Shown here: in pieces, positions 54,901 through 62,656 of the stretch
Position numbering within the stretch: the first letter of the stretch is position 1
Layout: every line of letters begins with the position of its first letter
Source: Bacteroidia bacterium
GTDB taxonomy: Bacteria; Bacteroidota; Bacteroidia; Chitinophagales; Chitinophagaceae
NCBI GenBank assembly: GCA_030426665.1
Contig: JAUHYD010000012.1
Coordinates: 1-64,000 of the forward strand
Direction: 5' to 3'
Length of the DNA stretch: 64,000 bases
Program-made: the position numbers and the translations under genes
The notes under the pieces: generated by a model
Database searches by the model: none
What the model saw: the letters and a program-made list of their open reading frames with translations, nothing else
Told to the model about the DNA's origin: nothing

Positions 54901-55599
54901 CCATATATTCCCGTCTGTATCTGGTAGAATACTCCAAACCGTATTGTCGGACATGCCATTTGCGGTTGTGAAGGTCGTGAAAGTCCTTCCATCATACCGA
55001 CATACTCCGCTGCCCAATGTGCCGAACCAAAGGTTGCCGTCAGCGTCCTCGGCAATGCTTAAAATCAGACTGCTTACTAATCCCTGATCCACAGAAAAGT
55101 TAGTAAACGACTTCCCGTCATAGCGACTTATCCCGCCTCCCCAGGTGCCGAACCATAAGTTTCCTTTTGAATCCATCATTGAGCAACTAATACCGTCAAG
55201 TGCCAGACCGTTATCCGTTGTGAAATACCTGAAGTTTGAAGTCCCGCCTTCTCCCATTACAAAGGTTCCGTCATGCCCGTCGCGTATAATGGTTCCATCG
55301 CTATTCCTTAAAACCGGAAGAAACTTTTGGGTAGGAGGCATTAGCTTTATTTTGCCATTTGTGTTTTGAGGCGTGTATGTGCGACTGCCCCCGGTGGGGA
55401 CAGATATTGTTTTGGGTTGTGCCGCATTTGCCAGATAGGTGATTTTTGGTTGCAGGCTATCAGGCAGGTCCGATAAAATTGTGAGGTGAGGTGGAACAGG
55501 TTTATTTTCCGATGTAGTCAGCACTTGTTGCTTCTTCTCTTGATTTGTGCAAGAGAGCATAAAGACTGCCCAGGTAAAGATGAAAGTAAGCTTCCGCAT
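51988..55599 (-). CDS. Two-propeller sensor adenylate cyclase (Reg_prop, Y_Y_Y, class III cyclase)
   Basis: A 1203-residue signalling protein. A lipoprotein-type signal (FMLSCTNQ) is followed by 14 Reg_prop repeats of about 43 residues (each with a GNLWFGT-type core; about residues 120-720), i.e. two seven-bladed propellers, then a Y_Y_Y domain (about 860-930), one membrane helix (about 937-954), a coiled-coil signalling helix and a class III cyclase domain (about 1024-1203). Catalytic positions are complete: metal Asp1037 (IFTDFENF) and Asp1081 (IKTIGDAY), purine contacts Lys1077 and Asp1147 (YDIWG; the Lys/Asp pair predicts ATP, not GTP), Asn1154 and Arg1158. The sensor part is the one normally fused to histidine kinases in hybrid two-component systems; here the output is cAMP. 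Confidence 0.93.
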   Translation of the reverse strand: MRKLTFIFTWAVFMLSCTNQEKKQQVLTTSENKPVPPHLTILSDLPDSLQPKITYLANAAQPKTISVPTGGSRTYTPQNTNGKIKLMPPTQKFLPVLRNSDGTIIRDGHDGTFVMGEGGTSNFRYFTTDNGLALDGISCSMMDSKGNLWFGTWGGGISRYDGKSFTNFSVDQGLVSSLILSIAEDADGNLWFGTLGSGVCRYDGRTFTTFTTANGMSDNTVWSILPDTDGNIWFGTASGVSYYDGKNATSFASSHVLANKTVMCIAEDKFGNLWFGTVEGGVSKYGPNVSDKAEENSFTTYTTDSGLANNVVLCICPDKAGKIWIGTYGGGASCYDGKTFTTYTVDSGLANNQVLSIIESYNGDLWFSTEGGGVCRYDGTSFTSYSKDNGLSNDAVKSITEDRKGNLWLGTFGNGIISYDGKAFRKFSQKHGLSNYKINCIAEDDKNNLWFGTDDSGVCCFDGRSFTTYTINQGLAENSVLGITKDSKGNLWFGTNRGGVSCFDGHAFTTYATANGLANYKVMCIKEDRNGTIWFGTYEGGLCRFDGKSFTTFSVAQGLANDKIMCIAEDNEGALWCGTYGGGVSRFDGKSFLTYAAGQGLASDNVYSIIQDKKGNLWLGTEAGLNVISAEDLKKTTILSHHPSEGKSDSFGSPEQGNVFLRKFSKSDGLPNDFVTQVIELPDGRIAVGTNKGIATFTAAENLTQLSNVKNFNSATGYPVKDINVGQPGMIVDSKGVIWAGTGAEKTALVRFDPGALLPDTLSPIIVVSGIKINQENISWNSLGALHSNPKETQPARATIESNVSPTYITEEYNSFGRILTDVERDSMKTKFGNITFDSISRFYPTPKNLVLPYRHNNITIEFNAIETGRPEMVTYSYILEGYDKEWSPALKTTSATYGNIGEGTYTFKVRARVADASWSQPATYTFEVLPPWYRTWLAYLIYILLFIAALRMFSKWRERSLRKDKEVLENTVNQRTEELVQKNIVVEQQKAEVEKEKMRSEKLLLNILPEEVAEELKSTGTTVAKYYDDVTVIFTDFENFTHAAERMSPQALINELDICFSKFDEITAKYNIEKIKTIGDAYLAVAGIPIADPKHAENAINAAREINAFMEERKARLGDSTFGIRIGIHSGSIVAGVVGLTKFAYDIWGDTVNIAARMEQNSESGKINISHTTYELVKNKFTCNYRGEHEVKGKGYLRMYYL

Positions 55600-55952
55600 A
55601 GAATTAAATCAGATAAGCATAAATATAATAAAATATCAAATAGAGCGAAGCATTATTAGCAAAGATTTGGCAACTGCAATTTATATAGCAGCGGGCGACG
55701 ATAGAGCGTAAAATAGCGAGGATGGTCTCGAATCAGACGCGGTAAGAAATGCTCGTCAAAAGTCAATCCCAAACCAAAATCGGGACAGGTATCTATAGCC
55801 TGGATTTGGTTAAGGTAGCGGTCGTTAGCTTGAAGTGTTCGGGCGGTTCCTGTTTGTTCCGACAATAGTGTGTCAGCAACAGGGTTTTGCCAATTCCGCA
55901 GGTGTCTATGTTAATATGCATGCCTAGCACCAAACTCTGATGCTTGATATTG
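55600..55952. other. Intergenic region with possible gene remnants and right repeat arm
   Basis: 353 bp between the cyclase gene and ccmF. On the minus strand it holds an 83-codon open frame without a convincing start (HLRNWQNPVADTLLSEQTG ... ending at about 55656) and a second short frame with a GIGKT loop; both look like relics of unrecognised genes. The last 25 bases before ccmF resemble the 3' end of the porP gene (GCACCA, then TGATGCTTGAT), i.e. the right arm of the direct repeat. Confidence 0.45.
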
Positions 55953-58442
55953 CTACGCTTCCGGTGCTTTAGATTTAGTTGTAATTAAGTCTCCCAGACT
56001 AATAAAGAAGCCAAACACCATGATCATGATGCCAATCCAAAGCACATTGATATAGGGGAAAATAAGTGCTTTCAGTACTATGAAGTCGTCCATCGGGTTA
56101 GTTTGCCGAACCTGTATATCAAGCGATGCAGAGTCTTTTGAATGTACATTCAGGGCACCAAAACGAGTATATAGTCCCATTGACTTAACAGTATCGTCCA
56201 CCTGCATGATGTACTGCTTGTCTCTGAGTATGTATATAGGGCCTATCTCGTTTTGCTTGCCTTCCATATTATAAACCGACAGCTTTGCCTTTACTGCCAG
56301 ATCGCCTTCCTTGGGTGTATATCTCGGGTCGTCAATTTCTCTGCTGAAGCCGTTAAAAATCATAAAGCCGTTGTCGAGATATATAGAGTCGCCCGGTTGG
56401 TTTACAATATGGCTTTTGTAGCTGCTGGTATCTGACTTGCTCTTGTCGGTTGCACTACTTATGTACGTGAATACGTCGTAGTTCCAGTAGTGGCGGGTAG
56501 ATGGGTTGGCACTCAGCCCTTGCTGCCCTTTAGGGTTGATAAAGGCATCAGGATACAGCATGAAGCGGTCTGTAACCTCACCGGTCGTCGTGTCTTTTTG
56601 CTCAAACAATACCCGATAATAGATACGCTTATCCTTGCCCTCTACTGCACTGTCGCCTATGTAGGTAGCAAAGTAGTTGCCCATGGCTACAGGAACACCA
56701 AGGAACATGATAACGTTTTCCATGTTCTCTTTAATTGTTTCCTGCTGGGTTTCCTTCTGAAAGTTAAACGGTACGCCGGTGGTATTGAGCGATATAGCGT
56801 GTTTGTTGTAAGCAGATAGCAGGATGCCCAACAGTACCGCCGCAAAACCGAGGTGAGCAACAGATGGACCCAGCTTTTTGAACTTCAGCTTTTGAATAGA
56901 TATTCCGTAGTACGTATTTGCAACTATGCCATAACAGGCAGCGAACAGCATGAGGTCATACTGCCAGGTGGTAATGTCTTGTCCGCAGGCAATAAGTGCC
57001 GCCATGATAAGCGCAACCAATGCAGTGCCACCCAGTCTTTTGGCAAGTGTCTTGCCATCGGAGTTTTTGTACTTCATGTACATGATGGTGGCAGAAAGCA
57101 GCCCTATGATAATAGCTACCCATACCTGTATATTATTGTAATGCGAGACAGGGTCGGTGGGCGGGGCAAAGTCTTTGCCCGTAATCCACTTAGCCAGCGG
57201 TGCCCACACCGGGATAGAAGTAGTGACGGATATCTGAACGGCAGCAAGGAATAATATAACCGCACCAATGAACATCCAGAACTCGCGGGAAAGGGTAGCT
57301 TCTTCTGTCTTTATTCGTGGCAATTGTTTCCAGCGGTACAGGATAGCTATCTTGCTGATGACCATCAAAACACCAATCACAATCAGCAGATGATAGGTAA
57401 GGGCAGTGCCGTCACCCGTAAAGGCATGTACCGATGTCTTTCCCAAAATGCCTGTACGGGTAAGGAAGGTAGAATACCATATCAGCAGGTGCGTCAGCAA
57501 GAGAAATATCATGGTGACGGTGAATGCACGCTTGGTTCTTCTGTAGACCAACAACGTATGCAGACCCGCAATCAGCGTTATCCATGGCACTAACGACGCA
57601 TTCTCTACCGGATCCCATGCCCAGAAACCACCAAAGTTAAGCGACTCATAGGCCCATGCACCACCCATCATGATGCCGGTACCTAATACGGCACCCCCTG
57701 CCAATGACCATGCCAGGGTCGGCTTTATAAAACTCTTATAGTCGCCCTTCCAGAGTGCTGCTATACAGTAAGCAAAAGGTATGAGTGTAAGCGCAAAGCC
57801 TAAGAAAAGTATAGGTGGGTGTATCACCATCCAGTAGTTCTGCAGTAGTACATTCAGCCCGTTGCCGTCTTTAATGAAGTCCATATAGTCCGGCATCGCA
57901 AAGATGGGGGCGTTTTGCATCGCGTTGCGCAGCAGCATAAAGGGGGTACTTCCTATCTTGATATCAGGCCCCAGATAGATGCCGAGTATCATGGTAGTGA
58001 GTATGACCTGCACAAAGGCAATCACAGACATGGTACGGGTTTCAAAATGCTTTGCCGTACGCATTACTATCAGGCCGAGTACGGCATGCCAGAATGTCCA
58101 TAGCATAAAGCTGCCTTGCTGCCCCTCCCAGAAACACGACAACAGATATTCTGACGGCATGTCATAAGACGAATGCTCATATGCGTAGTGATACTCGAAC
58201 AGGTGATTGGTAATGATATAAAAAAGCGCAATAAATATGCTCACCACCGATACAGCGTGCACCATAAAGCTGCCCCTCGCCAGCCGTTTCCAGATACGGC
58301 TTTGCTCTAAGTCCTGCTCTACGATTGCCGCCCGGATGTAACTGAATGTACTAAGCAGCGCCGCCACAAAAGAAACAATAACAAAAAAATGACCCAGTTG
58401 CCCGGGCCACAAATGTTCTCCTGTGAATTGTGTTGTATCCAT
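55953..58442 (-). CDS. ccmF: Cytochrome c maturation protein CcmF (haem lyase)
   Basis: An 829-residue membrane protein with about 15 helices, part of the haem-ligation complex that attaches haem to CXXCH of apocytochrome c in system I maturation. The haem-handling WWD-type motif is WGGFWAWDPVENASLVPW (about 275-292), and conserved periplasmic His residues flank it. The large soluble insertion between the last helices (about 580-780) is typical of CcmF. ccmE lies 56 bp upstream on the same strand. Its 3' end is repeated at 50988-51160. Confidence 0.93.
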   Translation of the reverse strand: MDTTQFTGEHLWPGQLGHFFVIVSFVAALLSTFSYIRAAIVEQDLEQSRIWKRLARGSFMVHAVSVVSIFIALFYIITNHLFEYHYAYEHSSYDMPSEYLLSCFWEGQQGSFMLWTFWHAVLGLIVMRTAKHFETRTMSVIAFVQVILTTMILGIYLGPDIKIGSTPFMLLRNAMQNAPIFAMPDYMDFIKDGNGLNVLLQNYWMVIHPPILFLGFALTLIPFAYCIAALWKGDYKSFIKPTLAWSLAGGAVLGTGIMMGGAWAYESLNFGGFWAWDPVENASLVPWITLIAGLHTLLVYRRTKRAFTVTMIFLLLTHLLIWYSTFLTRTGILGKTSVHAFTGDGTALTYHLLIVIGVLMVISKIAILYRWKQLPRIKTEEATLSREFWMFIGAVILFLAAVQISVTTSIPVWAPLAKWITGKDFAPPTDPVSHYNNIQVWVAIIIGLLSATIMYMKYKNSDGKTLAKRLGGTALVALIMAALIACGQDITTWQYDLMLFAACYGIVANTYYGISIQKLKFKKLGPSVAHLGFAAVLLGILLSAYNKHAISLNTTGVPFNFQKETQQETIKENMENVIMFLGVPVAMGNYFATYIGDSAVEGKDKRIYYRVLFEQKDTTTGEVTDRFMLYPDAFINPKGQQGLSANPSTRHYWNYDVFTYISSATDKSKSDTSSYKSHIVNQPGDSIYLDNGFMIFNGFSREIDDPRYTPKEGDLAVKAKLSVYNMEGKQNEIGPIYILRDKQYIMQVDDTVKSMGLYTRFGALNVHSKDSASLDIQVRQTNPMDDFIVLKALIFPYINVLWIGIMIMVFGFFISLGDLITTKSKAPEA

Positions 58443-58497
58443 TTTGGCTTTTAAGGAATCAATGACAGAATAGTGGCAAGCGACAAAGTAACGCTAT

Positions 58498-58893
58498 CTA
58501 ACCGTTATTGCCGACCGCTACCATATCTTTTTTGTACTTAGACGGACATTTCATTTGTATTTTAGAACAATGGAACGTCTCTCCGTCCATAAAACCCATC
58601 ATTACTATTTGTTCCGACTTTTCGATATCGCGAGGCTTTTCGCCATTGAAAATGACTTTCTTCAGACTTCCTGCTTTATCTGTCGCAAAAAAAGTAAAGT
58701 GATTGGCATCTGTTTTCGGATCATACTGCATTTCGCGGGTAGTGTCTAATGTGCCTATAATATAGTAGCTCTTCTTAGGCTCCTTGGCAGCAGATGCAAA
58801 GGTTTCGTAAGAACTAAAGTCGCCAAATACACTGATAAGCACTGCAATAGCAGCCATTATCAGCACCAGCAATACAATTTGTGTTTTTTTCAT
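58498..58893 (-). CDS. ccmE: Haem chaperone CcmE with CxxxY motif
   Basis: A 131-residue protein: an N-terminal membrane helix (about 6-24), then the CcmE beta-barrel (YYIIGTLDTTREMQYDPKTDANHFTFFATD; KVIFNGEKP). CcmE carries haem to CcmF. The usual haem-binding HxxxY is replaced by C116-PSK-Y120, the CxxxY form described in some Desulfovibrio and archaeal systems, where haem attaches through cysteine. It lies directly upstream of ccmF. A TAACTTTG-type element (reverse CAAAGTTA, 58932-58939) lies about 40 bases before its start. Confidence 0.87.
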   Translation of the reverse strand: MKKTQIVLLVLIMAAIAVLISVFGDFSSYETFASAAKEPKKSYYIIGTLDTTREMQYDPKTDANHFTFFATDKAGSLKKVIFNGEKPRDIEKSEQIVMMGFMDGETFHCSKIQMKCPSKYKKDMVAVGNNG

Positions 58894-59172
58894 TTCAAAG
58901 ACAGATTACATACCCGATTTTCTTCGTGCCGCAAAGTTACGCTATTCGGACATAAGTGAGATAAGCGGAGCGTTAAAACTGTCAGAGAAGTGTATTTTTT
59001 GTGGGGATGTGAGGGGAGGGAAACCTAGGCAAGTGAATTGCAAATTCGGAGGAATGGAGGGGCGACGGTGTCAACCAGAGATTGACTGCAGGGTAGGTCG
59101 AAGCCGGGAGACTTCGCCCATCGGGGTAAGTGTTGCAGTTGTTAAGTCAATCAGAGCTAGACTGCCGGGCAA

Positions 59173-61707
59173 TCAATACTTTGTTAGGCGTATTATATTT
59201 GATTTATTTATTTGCATAATATAGATGCCAGGTGGCGATTCGTCAAATGGGATCTCGATATTATTTGAATGGAAGGTATTACTAAAAATCAGTTGCCCTA
59301 CTGTATTAAATATGTCAATCGAATTGATTGTATTGTCAGATTTAATATTTATGTTATGGAGAGTTGGAATCGGGTAAATGAGGAATTTCGAATGAGGCGA
59401 AGTAACGACTAATGAAGGGCAATTTATTACTTTTACAGTGTCTGAAACTTCACATCCCTCTGGTGATATGTACGTGACGACGGCAGTGCCGAATGATAAC
59501 CCTATGAGATTTCCGGAAAGTGCGAACACTGCGACCGCAGTATCGCCACTTATCCAAGAACCACCTGGCAAAGTATCTGTAAGCAGAATTGTATCTCCAA
59601 TACATAAAGAGTCAGCACCGACAATTGCAGAAGGGTTAGGGTTAACAGTTATCTCAAGTGTGTCCCAGCAAACGCCTCCCAAAGTATAACTTATTAAAGA
59701 GGTGCCGACCGATACTGCTGAAACAATTCCTGTGGAGGAAATTGTTGCAACGGACCAATCTGAGCTTCCCCAGACACCTCCAGAAACGCTATCGAAAAAG
59801 GGTGTGGATATTCCACTACAAAAATGGTAAGTCCCCGTTATTGGCGGTATTGACGAGAATACCCTTATAGTATCAGCCACAAAACACCCATTAGGTATTG
59901 TATAAGTAACAATGGCAACGCCTGATGTTCCTGTTGTGACACTTCCCGACGCGGATATCGTAAGAATACCCGAACTGGAACTCCATATGCCGCCTGCAAC
60001 AGAATCAATTAGTACAGCAACATCACTTTCGCACATATTGCCTGGCCCGATTATATTTGATGGACCGGGAATGACAGTTACTCCAACGGTTTCATATCCA
60101 ATGCTACCTCCATGATACGTAATCGTCGTTGTTCCGGGAGATATTCCTGTGAGCAGGCCAGTCACGGAATCAACGGCTGCAATTGCGGGATTATCGCTAA
60201 TCCATTTACCACATTGAAAGCCTCCCAACAGCAAAGAGTTCGTGCCCCGGCATATTGTCACAGGAGCCAGTGTGTCAATGGGGCTAGAAACAAAAGGATA
60301 TCTATATTTTGCGATAAATACAGATTCGCCTGAACCTCCTATTAGCGAAAGTGTATCGCTGCCAACAATAAACGGAGTGTAAACATAATCACCACCAATA
60401 TATAGGTTTCCCCTGTTATCTATAGCAATGGCATTTTCATCATCACCGCCGGAGTTTTTTGATGCGCTGTCGATAAACGTTCCAGCTGTATCGTACTCAA
60501 CAATATACATTGGTTCAGGTAGCGACGCTGATCCCATATTGTTACCACTACTCATCCAAACATTGCCGTTATTATCGGTAGCTACTCCATATCCGTTTAA
60601 CGGGTATCCGCTAGTTGCTGCTATGGTTCTTGCCCATAGGGCTGTTCCTGACGAGTCGAATTTCAACAAGTAGCTTTCAGTGTGAGGTAAAGAGATATAG
60701 GGTAGCGATACAGAGCCGAAAGCAAAAGTATCTTTATAGGCTCCTACCATGTAAATGTTATTCCAGTTATCGGTGGCCATCGCATTTATCCTATCTAAAT
60801 AATTGCCTACTGAACTTCTTGCCCATATTGGGTTTCCTAGTCGGTCGAATTTAGCAATGTAGACGTGTGGTTTAATGTATCCTAAACTGTTGCTCAGTGT
60901 GTCAGCGCCAACTATCACTGTAGGAGAATAATAGAACCCTCCTAAGTAGACATCTCCATTGGTTGCGGCAGCCATGTCGAACACATCTTCTGTACTGTCA
61001 CCTCCAAAGCTTCTAGACCAAATCGGTACACCTGATGTGTTGTATTTTGCTACGAATACATCGCTCAGGTTTGTGTCGCTACTGGAATTCACCAACGCTG
61101 TAGCTCCGATGGTTGTAGAACTGCCGTTGAACAACCCTGAGACGTAAATTTCCCCATCCATTTTGTTAATCGACAAGCCTCCTGAATAAGCATAAGCCAG
61201 AACACTGGATTGGCGACCAACATTCTTAACCCATATTACGTTGCCGTTAGCATCAATTTTTGCGAGAAAATACATTTCGCCAAAAACGAATGGATTACTT
61301 ACCGTTGACGATCCAAAAGTGAGAGTTCCTCTGTTGTAAAACCCGTACAGGTAGATATATCCACAGGCATCTGACACCAAATTTATCATGAATGCTGCAG
61401 CCCCATTGGTCCGGATAATCCATCGGTACGCACCACTAGAGTCGGAACTAACTACAACAACATGATAGTTAGTAGGAGATGAAACACTATAACTTCCCCA
61501 GTTTGTGGTTGAAGTTACGCTCCCGGAATGGTTAAATACCATTCCGCTTTCATAGATGTTTCCTGCTGGATCGACCGTTATGGGCCAGGATTCAATTACG
61601 CGAGATGGATTTATGCTTCCGCGTGCCCATTCCCAGGTCTGGGAAAATGATTTTCCAACAAAAAAGACCAGCATTGGCAGAGTTAGTAAAAGGAGGAACT
61701 TTCGCAT
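59173..61707 (-). CDS. Large secreted SBBP/Ig-like protein with T9SS sorting domain
   Basis: An 844-residue protein with a signal peptide (about 1-22, ending KSFSQ). It combines repeats of the SBBP/propeller type seen at 243-1955 and 43769-45439 (WVKNVGRQSSVLAYAYSGGLSINK; WARSSVGNYLDRINAMATDNWNNIYMVG) with three Big_2-like modules (GRGTNSLLLGGFQCGKW; GPGNMCESDVAVL; SLCIGDTILLTDTLPGGSW) and a terminal T9SS type A sorting domain (LIYPIPTLHNINIKS to PPGIYIMQINKS). It is the longest of the three paralogues in the window and likely surface-exposed. Confidence 0.85.
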   Translation of the reverse strand: MRKFLLLLTLPMLVFFVGKSFSQTWEWARGSINPSRVIESWPITVDPAGNIYESGMVFNHSGSVTSTTNWGSYSVSSPTNYHVVVVSSDSSGAYRWIIRTNGAAAFMINLVSDACGYIYLYGFYNRGTLTFGSSTVSNPFVFGEMYFLAKIDANGNVIWVKNVGRQSSVLAYAYSGGLSINKMDGEIYVSGLFNGSSTTIGATALVNSSSDTNLSDVFVAKYNTSGVPIWSRSFGGDSTEDVFDMAAATNGDVYLGGFYYSPTVIVGADTLSNSLGYIKPHVYIAKFDRLGNPIWARSSVGNYLDRINAMATDNWNNIYMVGAYKDTFAFGSVSLPYISLPHTESYLLKFDSSGTALWARTIAATSGYPLNGYGVATDNNGNVWMSSGNNMGSASLPEPMYIVEYDTAGTFIDSASKNSGGDDENAIAIDNRGNLYIGGDYVYTPFIVGSDTLSLIGGSGESVFIAKYRYPFVSSPIDTLAPVTICRGTNSLLLGGFQCGKWISDNPAIAAVDSVTGLLTGISPGTTTITYHGGSIGYETVGVTVIPGPSNIIGPGNMCESDVAVLIDSVAGGIWSSSSGILTISASGSVTTGTSGVAIVTYTIPNGCFVADTIRVFSSIPPITGTYHFCSGISTPFFDSVSGGVWGSSDWSVATISSTGIVSAVSVGTSLISYTLGGVCWDTLEITVNPNPSAIVGADSLCIGDTILLTDTLPGGSWISGDTAVAVFALSGNLIGLSFGTAVVTYISPEGCEVSDTVKVINCPSLVVTSPHSKFLIYPIPTLHNINIKSDNTINSIDIFNTVGQLIFSNTFHSNNIEIPFDESPPGIYIMQINKSNIIRLTKY

Positions 61708-61981
61708 AATATATTAATATAGTTTGATAGGTGTGGCGTGGGTTTGTCGTTATAAATGATTTGGTTATTTTTCAACCACTTTCAAGTGGAATTTTTACTT
61801 TTTAACCACCCTTTGTGGGGCTCCTCACTGACGGTCAAGAGCATATAAACAGATACAGCTATATCTTCAAATTTATAAAAAGTTATAAACTTCTGCTATT
61901 TTTTTGCAGAAGAGGCATGACTATACCCACTGGTGCGAGGTACTATCTTTAGAACCAAATAATTTCGTGAATTAATTTTCT

Positions 61982-62512
61982 TTATTCCCCTAATATCCTA
62001 CTAATGACAATTTCCTGTTTGGGGAAGACGTCAATATTGGCGAATGTTGAAAAAGTAGAATGGGCAGATTTAATTAGTACAATATAGTTGCCCGAAGGAA
62101 CATTATTAAATGTATACGCTCCCTTGTCGTCGGCAATTTGAATTTGAACATCCGGACAGGATATGATTTTGTTTTCTTCGAGCGATGCATCTGCCAGATA
62201 TTTATCTACATCGGCTTTTTCGGTAACATGGTATTGCCGGAGTAATATTTTTTTGTGTCTTGCTGCTTGCCGGTTGGTGCCGGATAAACTAAGAGCGTAC
62301 TCTTTGTGTACCTGCTCGCTCATCAGCAATTTATCTGTATCGAAATCTATTCTGGGTGTCCTGCGGCACAAATATATTGTTGCTCCACTATCAGGGCGAC
62401 TGCTTTTGGTTGTCTTATAGTAAATCGTTCCATATATAGTTTGCGCAAAAGTGCCGTGTGATTGAAAAGTCAAAACAGACAACAGTATCAATATTTTTAT
62501 CTGCAGTTTCAT
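61982..62512 (-). CDS. Secreted protein with C-terminal carboxypeptidase-regulatory-like domain
   Basis: A 176-residue protein with a signal peptide (about 1-23, ending GTFAQ), a charged middle rich in Lys/Arg (TNRQAARHKKILLRQYHV; KADVDKYLADASLEENKI) and a C-terminal beta domain (IQIADDKGAYTFNNVPSGNYIVLIKSA) that resembles carboxypeptidase-regulatory or SdrD_B-like modules common in Bacteroidota surface proteins. No catalytic motif is seen. A hairpin CTTCTGC-GCAGAAG (near 61895) lies just past its stop. Confidence 0.6.
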   Translation of the reverse strand: MKLQIKILILLSVLTFQSHGTFAQTIYGTIYYKTTKSSRPDSGATIYLCRRTPRIDFDTDKLLMSEQVHKEYALSLSGTNRQAARHKKILLRQYHVTEKADVDKYLADASLEENKIISCPDVQIQIADDKGAYTFNNVPSGNYIVLIKSAHSTFSTFANIDVFPKQEIVISRILGE

Positions 62513-62656
62513 TTATAGGTGACAGTTGAATGCGAATATATACTATGTTTATCTGCCAAACAGTTTAGATGTTTTGATAAATTAATACTGCAGAAATAAT
62601 GTAATATTATCTGTTTTGTTAAAGTTTATATATTAACTTGTGACGAACACGTAAAT

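Noticed and set aside
52700-55250. DNA tandem repeat
   Set aside because: The periodicity is at protein level (Reg_prop propeller units) with diverged nucleotide sequence.
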